Program-made: the position numbers and the translations under genes
In this document: one piece after another, positions 32,680-40,920 of the stretch
Numbering within the stretch: position 1 is the stretch's first letter
Layout: each line of letters begins with the position of its first letter
Notes under the pieces: model-generated
The model's database searches: none
Told to the model about the DNA's origin: nothing
What the model saw: only the letters and a program-made list of their open reading frames with translations
Assembly (NCBI GenBank): GCA_944387225.1
Contig: CALXDY010000087.1
Coordinates: 1 to 58,136 of the forward strand
Direction: 5' to 3'
DNA length: 58,136 nt
Source: an uncultured Oscillospiraceae bacterium
GTDB taxonomy: Bacteria; Bacillota; Clostridia; Oscillospirales; Oscillospiraceae

Positions 32680-34527
32680 ATGAGCAGAAAGCAAAAAAAG
32701 ATGCTTTGGCGGATCCTGGCGGCGGGGGCGCTGTTTCTGCTGCTGGGGGTCACGCCTCTGGGAGAGGGGGCCTGGTGGCCGCTGTATCTGATCCCATACG
32801 GACTGGTGGGCTGGGATGTGCTGCTCCGGGCCGGGAAAAATATGGGCCACGGACAGCTGTTTGACGAACATTTCCTCATGTCCGTAGCCACCATCGGGGC
32901 TTTTGCCTGCGGCCAGGCGCCGGAGGCGGTGGCGGTGATGCTCTTTTACCAGGTGGGCGAGCTGTTCCAAAGCGTGGCCGTGGGCCGCAGCCGCCGGTCC
33001 ATTGCCGGGCTGATGGAGCTGCGTCCTGACTGGGCCTATGTGGAACGGGCGGAAGGCCTGTGCCAGGTGGATCCGGAGGAGGTTGCTGTGGGCGAGGTGA
33101 TCCAGGTGCGCCCCGGAGAACGGATCCCTCTGGACGGAGAGGTGGTGGAGGGAAGCTCCTCCCTGGATACCGCTGCCCTGACGGGGGAATCTGTGCCCAG
33201 GGCAGTGGGACCGGGGGAACAGGCGGCCAGCGGCTGCGTCAATCTCACCGGGCTGCTGCGGCTTCGGGTAAGCCGGCCTTATGCCGACTCTACCGTGGCC
33301 AAGATTCTGGATCTGGTGGAAAACGCCGGAGAGAAAAAGGCCCGGGCCGAGCAGTTTATTACCCGCTTTGCCCGGTACTACACCCCTGTGGTGGTGTGGG
33401 CGGCGGTGGCCCTGGCGGTGCTCCCTCCCCTGCTGGGCATGGGCCCGTGGATGATGTGGGTTCAGCGGGCCCTGAATTTCCTGGTGGTTTCCTGCCCCTG
33501 CGCCCTGGTGATCTCCATTCCCTTGACCTTTTTCGGGGGGATCGGCGGTGCCTCCCGGCGGGGTATTTTGGTTAAGGGCGGTAATTACCTGGAGGGGCTG
33601 GCCAAGCCCTCCGTGGTGGCCTTTGACAAAACGGGTACCTTGACCCGGGGCGTCTTTTCCGTTACCCAGGTATGTCCTGCGGGGGTGACGGAGGAGGAGC
33701 TGCTGCTTTGGGCCGCGGCGGCGGAGCAGAGCAGCAACCACCCGGTAGCCCGCTGCGTGATGCAGGCCTGTCCCCAGCGTCCGCTGCCTCAGCTGGAATG
33801 GGCGGAGGAGCTGGCCGGGCGGGGCGTCCGTTCCGGCGCGGAGGGCCATATCCTTCTGGCGGGCAGCCGGAGGCTGCTGGAAGAGGCAGGCATCCCCTGC
33901 CCGGAGGGAGACGCTCCGGGCACGGTGGTGTATGTGGCTAGGGACGGACAGTATCTGGGTCGGCTGACGGTGGCTGATCAGCCGAAGGAGGGGGCGGCCC
34001 AGGCGTTGAAGGACCTGAAGGCGGCGGGCGTCTCCGCCACCGTCCTGCTCACCGGGGATAATCAGGCTGCCGGTCTGGCGGTGGGCCAGGCGCTGGGGAT
34101 TGACCGGGTCTACGCCCAACTGCTCCCCGGGGACAAGGTGGCCCAGGTGGAGCGGCTGCTCCAGGAAAAGGCGCCCGGCACCAATCTGGTTTATGTGGGG
34201 GACGGGATCAATGACGCCCCGGTACTCACCCGGGCGGATATCGGTGTGGCCATGGGAGCCATGGGCTCCGACGCCGCCATTGAGGCGGCGGACGTGGTGC
34301 TGATGGACGATGACCTGTCCAAGCTGGCGGAGGCCATCCGAATTGCCCGGCGGACGGTGACCATTGCCCGGGAAAACCTGGTGCTGGCCCTGGGGATCAA
34401 GGGGCTGGTGCTGGCGCTGTCCGCTGTGGGCTATGCCAACCTGTGGATGGCGGTGTTCGCTGACGTAGGCGTAACCGTGTTGGCCATTCTCAACGCGGCG
34501 CGGATGCTGTATACTCCCAAATCCTGA
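32680..34527 (+). CDS. P1B-type heavy-metal-exporting ATPase (Cd/Zn/Pb type)
   Basis: This ion pump exports soft divalent metals using ATP. The 615 residues contain the TGES actuator motif near 170, the metal-binding SCPCALVISIP helix (CPC class, Zn/Cd/Pb), phosphorylation site DKTGTLT near 320, the SSNHPVA histidine of the N-domain and GDGINDAPVL near 510. There is no N-terminal HMA domain; it is supplied by the preceding small gene. ATG is chosen over a TTG three codons upstream for the GGAAGGGG spacing. Confidence 0.94.
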   Translation: MSRKQKKMLWRILAAGALFLLLGVTPLGEGAWWPLYLIPYGLVGWDVLLRAGKNMGHGQLFDEHFLMSVATIGAFACGQAPEAVAVMLFYQVGELFQSVAVGRSRRSIAGLMELRPDWAYVERAEGLCQVDPEEVAVGEVIQVRPGERIPLDGEVVEGSSSLDTAALTGESVPRAVGPGEQAASGCVNLTGLLRLRVSRPYADSTVAKILDLVENAGEKKARAEQFITRFARYYTPVVVWAAVALAVLPPLLGMGPWMMWVQRALNFLVVSCPCALVISIPLTFFGGIGGASRRGILVKGGNYLEGLAKPSVVAFDKTGTLTRGVFSVTQVCPAGVTEEELLLWAAAAEQSSNHPVARCVMQACPQRPLPQLEWAEELAGRGVRSGAEGHILLAGSRRLLEEAGIPCPEGDAPGTVVYVARDGQYLGRLTVADQPKEGAAQALKDLKAAGVSATVLLTGDNQAAGLAVGQALGIDRVYAQLLPGDKVAQVERLLQEKAPGTNLVYVGDGINDAPVLTRADIGVAMGAMGSDAAIEAADVVLMDDDLSKLAEAIRIARRTVTIARENLVLALGIKGLVLALSAVGYANLWMAVFADVGVTVLAILNAARMLYTPKS

Positions 34528-34533
34528 TCCCGA

Positions 34534-34568
34534 TTAAGCGGCCGGATTTCCGGCCGCTTAATTTTTCT
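34534..34568 (+). terminator. Terminator of the metal-efflux operon
   Basis: A perfect 13-bp stem, TTAAGCGGCCGGA against TCCGGCCGCTTAA, has a two-base loop and is followed by TTTTTCTTATTT. Confidence 0.92.
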
Positions 34569-34616
34569 TATTTCCATGATTTTAGGGGAATACATTTCGC
34601 CTGGGGACAATTTATG

Positions 34617-34645
34617 GTATAATAACCGCAGAGCGGTTATTATAC
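34617..34645. repeat. 29-base inverted repeat, first copy
   Basis: GTATAATAACCGC and GCGGTTATTATAC form a perfect 13-base palindrome arm pair around AGA. A related copy lies 111 bases downstream. There is no U-tract, so it does not look like a terminator; it may be an operator or a small mobile repeat. Confidence 0.8.
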
Positions 34646-34727
34646 TTCGATTCAAGGCCCTTTTTCTCGCTCCTTGCGGAGCAACCGAAAAAGATGGCCA
34701 TGATACCATTCCGGCTGTGCCGTCATG

Positions 34728-34756
34728 GTATAATAACTGCAAGACAGCTATTATAC
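34728..34756. repeat. 29-base inverted repeat, second copy
   Basis: GTATAATAACTGC pairs with CAGCTATTATAC with one mismatch around AAGA. The outer GTATAATA/TATTATAC arms and the flanking ATG before the left arm are the same as in the first copy, while the inner arms differ. Confidence 0.75.
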
Positions 34757-34845
34757 TTTCTTTGATTTGCCGCCGGAATGGGATCGATTCATACACGGCG
34801 CATGCCGCGTCTGCGGACAAGCCTGTTTTACGGGAGGGATTTCTC

Positions 34846-36246
34846 ATGTCAACCCACTATGACGTTATTATCCTGGGCTGCGGTGAGGCCGGTATCTTTG
34901 CCGCTTACGAGCTGGCCCACAGCCGTCCCAGCCTCAAAGTGCTGGCCCTGGATCAGGGCGGGGACATCTATCACCGCAGCTGCCCCATTGTGGCGGGAAA
35001 GGTGCGGGCCTGTGTGCAGTGCCCCGTCTGCCATACCATGTGCGGCTTTGGCGGGGCGGGTGCGTTTTCCGACGGAAAATTCAACTTTACCACGGAATTC
35101 GGCGGCTGGCTCACCGATTTTATGGACGCCCGCCAGGTGATGGAGCTGATTGATCATGTGGACGCCATCAACGTGGCCCACGGCGCCACCCAGGAGGTCT
35201 ATTCCACCCAAACGCCCCAGGCCAAGGACCTGGCCCGCCGGGCGCTGGGGTATGATCTCCATCTGCTCCAGGCCCGGTGCAAGCATCTGGGTACGGAGAA
35301 CAATCTGCGGATTTTGCAGAACATTTATGAGGGGCTGAAGGACAAGCTGGAGTTCCGGTTCCACACCCAGGTGTCTGCCATCGCCCGGGATGGGGAAGGC
35401 TTCCGCCTGAGCCTGACTTCCGGCGAGGAGCTGTCCTGCCGCCGGCTCATCGCCGCCCCCGGCCGGTCCGGCGCGGAATGGTTTGCCAACCAGTGCAAGG
35501 AGCTGGGGCTGGAGCTGCTGAACAACCAGGTGGATATCGGCGTGCGGGTGGAGCTGCCCGCGTCGGTGTTTGAACACATCACCGACGTGCTGTATGAGTC
35601 CAAACTGATCTACCGCACCAAGGGTTATGGCGATCAGGTGCGTACCTTCTGCATGAACCCCTACGGCCATGTGGTGGCAGAGAATGTGGAGGGGATCATC
35701 ACCGTCAACGGCCACTCCTACGCCGATCCGGAGCTTCGCAGCGAAAACACCAACTTTGCCCTGCTGGTGAGCAACCGCTTCACCCAGCCCTTCAACGAGC
35801 CTTACCGGTATGGCAAGCATATCGCCTCCCTGAGCAATATGCTTGCCGGCGGCGTGCTGGTGCAGCGGTTCGGGGATCTGATCAAGGGCGTGCGCACCAA
35901 TGAGCACAGGTTGAGCAAATCCTTTACCCGGCCCACCCTCAGTGCCGCCGTTCCCGGAGATCTGTCCCTGGCCCTGCCCAAGCGGCAGCTGGACGACATC
36001 ATTGAGATGATCTATGTCCTGGACAAGATCGCGCCCGGTACCGCCAACCACGACACCCTCCTTTACGGTGCGGAGGTGAAGTTCTATTCCGCCCGGCTCC
36101 AGCTGTCCCAGAGCATGGAGACCTCCATCCCCGGGTTCTTTGCTGCCGGGGACGGCGCGGGAGTTACCCGGGGCCTGGCCCAGGCGGGTGCCGCTGGCGT
36201 GCAGGCAGCCAGAGGGGTGTTGGCCCAGGTGGAGAGCGAAGCCTGA
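34846..36246 (+). CDS. FAD-dependent dehydrogenase-like protein (COG2509)
   Basis: This is a flavoprotein of unknown substrate. The N-terminal dinucleotide-binding motif is ILGCGEAGIFAAYEL, followed by LALDQGGDIYHRSCP. A Cys-rich stretch, CVQCPVCHTMCGFGGAGAFSDGKFNFTTEFGG near 58-90, is typical of the COG2509 group. The C-terminal GFFAAGDGAGVTRGLAQAGAAGVQAARGVL closes the FAD site. Starting at this ATG (GGGAGGG upstream) gives 466 residues; the longer open frame upstream spans the paired inverted repeats and is not likely coding. Confidence 0.87.
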   Translation: MSTHYDVIILGCGEAGIFAAYELAHSRPSLKVLALDQGGDIYHRSCPIVAGKVRACVQCPVCHTMCGFGGAGAFSDGKFNFTTEFGGWLTDFMDARQVMELIDHVDAINVAHGATQEVYSTQTPQAKDLARRALGYDLHLLQARCKHLGTENNLRILQNIYEGLKDKLEFRFHTQVSAIARDGEGFRLSLTSGEELSCRRLIAAPGRSGAEWFANQCKELGLELLNNQVDIGVRVELPASVFEHITDVLYESKLIYRTKGYGDQVRTFCMNPYGHVVAENVEGIITVNGHSYADPELRSENTNFALLVSNRFTQPFNEPYRYGKHIASLSNMLAGGVLVQRFGDLIKGVRTNEHRLSKSFTRPTLSAAVPGDLSLALPKRQLDDIIEMIYVLDKIAPGTANHDTLLYGAEVKFYSARLQLSQSMETSIPGFFAAGDGAGVTRGLAQAGAAGVQAARGVLAQVESEA

Positions 36247-36298
36247 CCGGAGTAAAATGCAATTGTGGCGGACAGCCGTCATTTCGCGGGACATTTTT

Positions 36299-36334
36299 CG
36301 CCCTCCCCGGATGGAAAGAGATCCGGGGAGGGCG
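36299..36334 (+). terminator. Terminator-like hairpin after the COG2509 gene
   Basis: A perfect 14-bp stem, CGCCCTCCCCGGAT against ATCCGGGGAGGGCG, has an 8-base loop and no T-run behind it. It may be a weak terminator or transcript-end stabiliser. Confidence 0.55.
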
Positions 36335-36405
36335 GTCAAGTATAGAAATCTACAAACTTTTCCTGAAACCGCTGCCGCAGAGGGGAAACGCCCTTTCCAC
36401 AAGGG

Positions 36406-36435
36406 TTATCCACAGTTTCCACAGGGTTATCCACA
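36406..36435 (+). promoter_or_regulatory. Pair of DnaA boxes upstream of mnmE
   Basis: TTATCCACA occurs twice, at 36406-36414 and 36427-36435, 21 bases apart (two helical turns) in the same orientation. A weaker GTTTCCACA lies between. Both match the DnaA consensus TTATNCACA exactly. The 345-base gap around them holds no gene. Confidence 0.72.
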
Positions 36436-36591
36436 ATGTGTTATGTTTACTCATGCGGAAAGAATATGACCCATTTGGGGGCGGTAGCCCGTGTCAAGCA
36501 CTGCGTCGGCGACAAAATAGACAAATTTTTGTTTTGCAGGATGCATCAACACATCCATCGAATTCTTGCGCCAAAGAGGGAGGGGCAAAGG

Positions 36592-37968
36592 GTGATTCAG
36601 ACACACACCATCGCCGCGATTGCCACGCCGAACGCCCCTGGGGCCATCGGCATTCTGCGCCTGTCCGGGCCGGAGGCGGCTTCCATTGCCGCCGCCTGCT
36701 TTCGACCGGCGGGCAAAAAAAATCTGCTGGAGCGGCCCCAGCGGACCATGATTTTCGGTACGCTGCTGGATCGGGAGGGGGAGCCCATCGACCAGGTGCT
36801 GTGTACCTACACCCGGGGCCCGGCCAGCTATACCGGGGAGGATACCGCTGAGCTGCACTGCCACGGTTCCCCCATGGTGCTTACTTTGGGGCTGGAGGCT
36901 CTGTATGCCCAGGGAGCCCGTCCGGCCCAGCCCGGGGAGTTTACTCAGCGGGCATTTCTCAATGGACGGCTGGATCTGTCTCAGGCGGAGGCGGTAGCCG
37001 ACCTCCTGGACGCCCAAAGCCGGGAAGGGGTGCGCCATGCCGCCGGTCAGCTGTCCGGCGCCCTCAGCAGGCGGGTGGGCCAGGTGTATGACGGGCTGGT
37101 AGATATTATGGCCCACTTTCACGCCGTTTTGGACTACCCTGATGAGGATATCGACGCCTTCACCCAGGAGCGGCTGGATCGGGAGCTGTCTGTCCAGGAG
37201 GAGGCGTTGACGGCGCTGCTGTCCACCTATCAGCGGGGGCGGCAGCTGAACCAGGGGATCCCCTGCGCCCTGGTGGGCAGGCCCAACGTGGGCAAGTCCT
37301 CCCTGCTCAACGCGCTGCTGGGATATGAGAGGGCTATTGTGACCAATATTCCCGGCACCACCCGGGATACGGTGGAGGAGCGGCTGGAGCTGGGGGGCGT
37401 TCCCCTGCGGCTGATTGACACCGCCGGACTGCGGGACAGTGACGATCCCATTGAGCAGATAGGGGTGGCCCGGAGCCGGGCGGCCATGGAAGGGGCCGGC
37501 CTGATCCTGGTTCTGTGGGAGGGGACGGCGTGTCCCGACGAAGAGGAACGGGCTTTGCTGCAGCGGGCCTCGTCCCTGGCACCCACCATTCTGGTATGGA
37601 CCAAGGAGGATCTGGCCACCGGAGCTAAAGCGGATCTGGAAGTAGCCCCCGGCCTGCCCGTGGTGGAGGTAAGCGCCAAAACCGGCCGGGGGTTGGATGA
37701 GCTGGCCGCTGCTGTGGCCGCCCTGTTCCCCAAGCCCTCCCAGGCCCACTACGGAGAGCTGCTGACCAACGCCCGTCAGGCGGAGGCGGCCCAGCGGGCG
37801 CTGGACTGTATCAGCCGGGCAAGGGCGGCCCTGGCCGCCGGGGTGACGCCGGACGCTCTGCTGTTGGATGTGGAGCAGGCACTGGAAGCACTGGGCCAGC
37901 TTACCGGCCAATCGGTGCGGGAGGACGTGACAAGCCGGATCTTTGCCCGGTTCTGCGTGGGAAAGTGA
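36592..37968 (+). CDS. mnmE: tRNA uridine-5-carboxymethylaminomethyl(34) synthesis GTPase
   Basis: MnmE works with MnmG to modify the wobble uridine of tRNAs. The 458 residues comprise the N-terminal tetrahydrofolate-binding domain (TIAAIATPNAPGAIGILRLSGPEA), the helical domain, the inserted G domain with P-loop GRPNVGKSSL near 225 and LIDTAGLRDS, and the C-terminal FCVGK with the catalytic Cys. The G4 motif reads TKED instead of NKxD, a mild oddity. The GTG start follows AGGGAGGGG. In many Firmicutes mnmE lies next to mnmG near oriC; here mnmG, jag and yidC are not adjacent. Confidence 0.96.
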   Translation: MIQTHTIAAIATPNAPGAIGILRLSGPEAASIAAACFRPAGKKNLLERPQRTMIFGTLLDREGEPIDQVLCTYTRGPASYTGEDTAELHCHGSPMVLTLGLEALYAQGARPAQPGEFTQRAFLNGRLDLSQAEAVADLLDAQSREGVRHAAGQLSGALSRRVGQVYDGLVDIMAHFHAVLDYPDEDIDAFTQERLDRELSVQEEALTALLSTYQRGRQLNQGIPCALVGRPNVGKSSLLNALLGYERAIVTNIPGTTRDTVEERLELGGVPLRLIDTAGLRDSDDPIEQIGVARSRAAMEGAGLILVLWEGTACPDEEERALLQRASSLAPTILVWTKEDLATGAKADLEVAPGLPVVEVSAKTGRGLDELAAAVAALFPKPSQAHYGELLTNARQAEAAQRALDCISRARAALAAGVTPDALLLDVEQALEALGQLTGQSVREDVTSRIFARFCVGK

Positions 37969-37969
37969 G

Positions 37970-37991
37970 AGAGAGGGGGTTACCCCTCTCT
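37970..37991. terminator. Hairpin between convergent mnmE and phosphatase genes
   Basis: AGAGAGGGG pairs with CCCCTCTCT around GTTA. It spans the gap between two convergent stops and includes the phosphatase stop codon; no T-run is seen. Confidence 0.5.
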
Positions 37992-38438
37992 CAACTGCGT
38001 CAATATGCCCTGGCACCCGGCCAGCACATCCTGCCAGGTGGCCTCAAAATCCCCGGTGTACCACGGATCCGCCACCTCCTGGCCGGGCCGCCCGGCGTAG
38101 TCAAGCAGCAGGTGGATCTTCTCCCGGCTCACACCGCCGCTCATGCGGGTCATATTCCGGATGTTGGCCCCATCCATTCCGATGAGTAGGTCGTATTGCC
38201 GGAAGTCCGCCTGCCGGAGCTGCCGGGCGGCGTGTCCCTGGCAGGAGATGCCGTGCTCGGCCAGCTTTTTCCGGGCGGGCGGGTAGACCGGGTTGCCCAG
38301 CTCTTCCGTGCTGGTGGCGGCGGAGGCGATCTCAAACTGATCCGCCATCCCGGCCTTTTCCACCAAGTCCTTCATCACATATTCCGCCATGGGACTGCGG
38401 CAGATATTGCCGTGACACACAAAAAGTATTTTTGTCAT
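37980..38438 (-). CDS. Low-molecular-weight protein tyrosine phosphatase
   Basis: This is a cytosolic phosphatase acting on phosphotyrosine or phosphoarginine proteins. The 152 residues start with the P-loop CHGNICRSPMAEYVMK, matching CX5RS, and near the end have the general-acid motif DPWYTGDF. The start is set by AAGGAG ten bases upstream. It is convergent with mnmE and downstream of a terminator, so it is likely its own unit. Confidence 0.93.
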   Translation of the reverse strand: MTKILFVCHGNICRSPMAEYVMKDLVEKAGMADQFEIASAATSTEELGNPVYPPARKKLAEHGISCQGHAARQLRQADFRQYDLLIGMDGANIRNMTRMSGGVSREKIHLLLDYAGRPGQEVADPWYTGDFEATWQDVLAGCQGILTQLREG

Positions 38439-38486
38439 TTTTGTTTTACTCCTTGTACCGTGTATATCATATGAATTGCTGCTGAA

Positions 38487-38532
38487 AAAGAGCCAGACCT
38501 GTATGGGAAAGCCGTACAAGTCTGGCTCTTTG
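38487..38532 (-). terminator. Terminator of the ProC-like gene
   Basis: AAAGAGCCAGAC and GTCTGGCTCTTT arms extend into an imperfect upper stem with TGTA/TACA pairing. It ends with a T-run on the minus strand (CTTTTTCAGC). Confidence 0.82.
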
Positions 38533-38556
38533 CTTGCGGCGCTGACGGCCGGTTTC

Positions 38557-39333
38557 TTACTTGTTCTTTTTTACGCCGGTAACCCGTTCCATCACGTCGG
38601 TCAGGGCCGTCTGCCAGTGCTCGAAGTCGCCCTGCTCCTTCAGGTAGTTAACCGCCTGCCAGTTCAGGCCGCCGGGGGTCATCTCCTCCGCCAGCTCCTT
38701 CAGCTTGCCCTCCTCCGTCTGACTTGCCATATAGGCCAGAGCGGAAAAGAAGGAGGTGGTGTAGGCCTTGGCCTGCTGTTCGCCCAGACCATTTTCGCCG
38801 CTCCACTCCACAACGCTGTAAATCAACTCATAATAGGGGCTCATCAAAGCGGTGATGGTTCGCATGACCGATATTTCCTGGGGGTTGTTGACTACGATCA
38901 GATTGCCCATAGGGGCCAGGAGGGCCTCAATTTCGCTGTTGGGCGGGCACTGCACAATAGGGCCCATTCGTCTGCTGATAAAGGGCAGAGGCAGCACGTC
39001 CACTAGGATGGCGGTCTCCCCGATGATGCTGCGGATCTTCTCAAGACCCAGGATGGGGATGATGCTGATGACCTTCAGGTCCTTCCGGAAGTGAAGCTCA
39101 GACAGGATACCTTCCGCCGTCTGGGGCAGCACGGATAGGATCACCACTTCACAGTTGTCCAGAACATCCTGATTGTCCTTGGCCACCGTGACATTGTCAT
39201 ATTTCGCCGCAAGGGCTGCGGAACGCTCCCGGTTTCTCGGGGAGAGGATAAAGGAGTGCTCGCACCCGAACTCGCAGAATCCCACAACAATATTGGAGGA
39301 CATGATGCCGGTTCCGATTACGCCGATTTTCAT
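38557..39333 (-). CDS. Pyrroline-5-carboxylate reductase-like protein (ProC family)
   Basis: The 258-residue NAD(P)-dependent protein has Rossmann motif IGVIGTGIMSSNIVVGF and VILSVLPQTAEGIL, as in ProC. It lacks a clearly conserved ProC C-terminal DQVTSPGGTT motif; the corresponding area reads EEMTPGGLNWQAVNYL. It may therefore act on a different substrate from pyrroline-5-carboxylate. The start MKIGVIGTG is chosen; ten extra upstream codons have no homology to the family. It has its own promoter and terminator. Confidence 0.75.
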   Translation of the reverse strand: MKIGVIGTGIMSSNIVVGFCEFGCEHSFILSPRNRERSAALAAKYDNVTVAKDNQDVLDNCEVVILSVLPQTAEGILSELHFRKDLKVISIIPILGLEKIRSIIGETAILVDVLPLPFISRRMGPIVQCPPNSEIEALLAPMGNLIVVNNPQEISVMRTITALMSPYYELIYSVVEWSGENGLGEQQAKAYTTSFFSALAYMASQTEEGKLKELAEEMTPGGLNWQAVNYLKEQGDFEHWQTALTDVMERVTGVKKNK

Positions 39334-39361
39334 AGGACAAACCCCCTTTTGATCTGCCTTC

Positions 39362-39391
39362 ACTATACTTCCTTTTACCGCACTTTGTCAA
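39362..39391 (-). promoter_or_regulatory. Promoter of the ProC-like gene
   Basis: On the minus strand, a perfect TTGACA and TATAGT are 18 bases apart, about 30 bases before the start codon. Confidence 0.75.
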
Positions 39392-39430
39392 TTCGTAACG
39401 GGCTGGACACGGCCAAATCCAGGCGGCTGG

Positions 39431-39910
39431 TTACTCTGCGAATTTGGTCAGCACATCCCCGGTCATACGGTATCCTGTCCAGTCGCTCATCTGCCGGGCG
39501 CCCAGGGAGAGATAGAAGTCGATGCTGAGCTGGTTCCAGTCCAGACAGCTCCATTCCAGCCGACCGCAGCCCCGCTCCACGGCGATGGCGGCCAGCCGCT
39601 TCAAAATAGCCTTGCCGTAGCCCCTCCCTCTGGCCTCAGGCAGGACGAACAGGTCCTCCAGGTAGATCCCTGCCCGGCCCAGGAAGGTGGAGAAATTGTG
39701 GAAAAACAGGGCAAAGCCCACTTCCCTGCCGCCTGCCGAGGCCAGCAGCACTTCTGCTTTCCCCTTATCGAAAATCCATTCCTCCAAGGTGGCTTCGTCC
39801 GCCACAACTTCGTCGGACATTTTTTCGTACTCCGCAAGGGCTTTGATAAACTGCAGGATCAGGGGGACGTCTTCCCGCTGAGCCCATCGAAAGGTCAGTT
39901 CTTCTGTCAT
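39431..39910 (-). CDS. GNAT-family N-acetyltransferase
   Basis: The 159-residue acetyl-CoA-dependent transferase has the pattern ALFFHNFSTFLGRAGIYLEDLFVLPEARGRGYGKAILKRLAAIAVERGC. The R-G-R-G-Y-G-K motif is the acetyl-CoA pyrophosphate loop. It resembles the diamine N-acetyltransferase (SAT) group in its LEDLFVLPEARGRG and LDWNQLSIDFYLSLGA elements, so a polyamine or thialysine substrate is a reasonable guess. The start follows AAAGAGGCG. Confidence 0.87.
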   Translation of the reverse strand: MTEELTFRWAQREDVPLILQFIKALAEYEKMSDEVVADEATLEEWIFDKGKAEVLLASAGGREVGFALFFHNFSTFLGRAGIYLEDLFVLPEARGRGYGKAILKRLAAIAVERGCGRLEWSCLDWNQLSIDFYLSLGARQMSDWTGYRMTGDVLTKFAE

Positions 39911-39997
39911 ATACAGCGCCTCTTTCTGAAAAGTTAGCCACATTGTACCACGACGGAAGCCGTTTTTCCATGGTTAATTACCGGCCTGCCGCGGCAT

Positions 39998-40034
39998 AAA
40001 AAAACCCGCCGGAAGGAGGGGGCCCTCCGACGGG
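39998..40034 (-). terminator. Terminator of the Gx transporter/ApbE operon
   Basis: CCCGTCGGA pairs with TCCGGCGGG on the minus strand across an 18-base loop that can fold further, followed by seven T. Confidence 0.85.
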
Positions 40035-40040
40035 GCAGTG

Positions 40041-40562
40041 TCATTTGGATGGGGGAATGCGGCCCAGCCGCTGGATGAGAAACTGGGCGCACAAGCCGGT
40101 GAACAGGCCGCTGGCCACGCCTGCAATCAGCAGATAGGGCAGGTAGGCCAGTACCGCCCAGGTTTTCATGACGGCGGCGGCCACCAGCAGCTGGCCGATG
40201 TTGTGGCATACGGCGGATACCGGGCTGGCCAGCCAAATCTCTCTGGGGGAGAGAATGCCCCGCAGCAGGGCCAGAGCCAGCCAGCACAGCAGCCCGCCTC
40301 CCATGCTGTACAGCAGCATCAGCATCTGGCCGGAGAACACCGAACCCAGGAACACCCTGACGATGAGGATCAGCAGGGCGTCCCGGCGGCTGAGCACAAA
40401 GACGGCGTACACCGTGATGATATTGGCCAGCCCCAGTTTTACACCCGGAATAGGGATGGGGACGGGAATCTGCGCTTCCACCATGAAAATGGTCAGCGCG
40501 ATGGCGGTGAGCAGCGCCAGCCGGGTAATCCGGCGGGCTCCTTTATCCGGCGATGGCGTCAA
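40041..40562 (-). CDS. Gx transporter family membrane protein
   Basis: The 173-residue integral membrane protein has about five hydrophobic segments and belongs to the family long annotated as heptaprenyl diphosphate synthase component I. The signature is IPIPGVKLGLANIITVYAVFVLSRRDALLILIVRVFLGSVFSG. It overlaps the end of the NusG-II gene by 20 bases and ends a three-gene run with apbE. Such clusters in clostridia are associated with flavin-linked membrane redox (Rnf-like) functions. The transported substrate is unknown. Confidence 0.85.
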   Translation of the reverse strand: MTPSPDKGARRITRLALLTAIALTIFMVEAQIPVPIPIPGVKLGLANIITVYAVFVLSRRDALLILIVRVFLGSVFSGQMLMLLYSMGGGLLCWLALALLRGILSPREIWLASPVSAVCHNIGQLLVAAAVMKTWAVLAYLPYLLIAGVASGLFTGLCAQFLIQRLGRIPPSK

Positions 40563-40920
40563 GCGTGCCCCCTCCTCCCTTGATTTGGAGAATCACTTGA
40601 TTGGGCAGACAGACGATGGGCACCGCGCTGTCGGAAATCCAGCCCTGATTGACGCATACCTGGTCGGGGCAGGTGGCGTGGGACATACACACCTGGCCGT
40701 CCTGGATGAGGACGGTGTTCTCGGCGCCGTTGTCTCCCTCTAAAACGATGGTTTGGGGCTGGCCGGACTGGGTCAGATTCACCGTTTCCACCAGTTGTCC
40801 ATTCTGGTAAATCTCCAGAATCTGTCCGGGGGCGGAATGTCCGTTGAACCACACCCACCCCGCGCTGGCGGCCACGGCAAGGATCAGCAGGGCGGCAACG
40901 CCCTTTCCATACTTACTCAT
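40543..40920 (-). CDS. NusG domain II-containing membrane-anchored protein
   Basis: The 125-residue protein has a short N-terminal membrane anchor (about 7-25) and an extracytoplasmic beta domain of the NusG-II type. Two Cys-containing motifs are visible, ATCPDQVCVNQGWI and PIVCLPNQVILQI. It overlaps apbE by eight bases and the Gx transporter by 20, indicating coupled translation. Function is unproven; gene context suggests a role in assembling flavinylated redox proteins. Confidence 0.85.
   Translation of the reverse strand: MSKYGKGVAALLILAVAASAGWVWFNGHSAPGQILEIYQNGQLVETVNLTQSGQPQTIVLEGDNGAENTVLIQDGQVCMSHATCPDQVCVNQGWISDSAVPIVCLPNQVILQIKGGGGTLDAIAG

Noticed and set aside
34534..34568. Treating the palindromes at 34617 and 34728 as terminators like this one
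   Set aside because: This hairpin has a T-run and follows a gene; the other two have no T-run and lie just before a gene.
34576..34845. N-terminal extension of the COG2509 flavoprotein
   Set aside because: The extra 90 codons span both 29-base palindromes and lack family similarity. The internal ATG with GGGAGGG gives the normal Rossmann start.
36400..36440. A full chromosomal origin
   Set aside because: Only two good DnaA boxes are present, with no AT-rich unwinding tract and no dnaA, dnaN or rpmH nearby.
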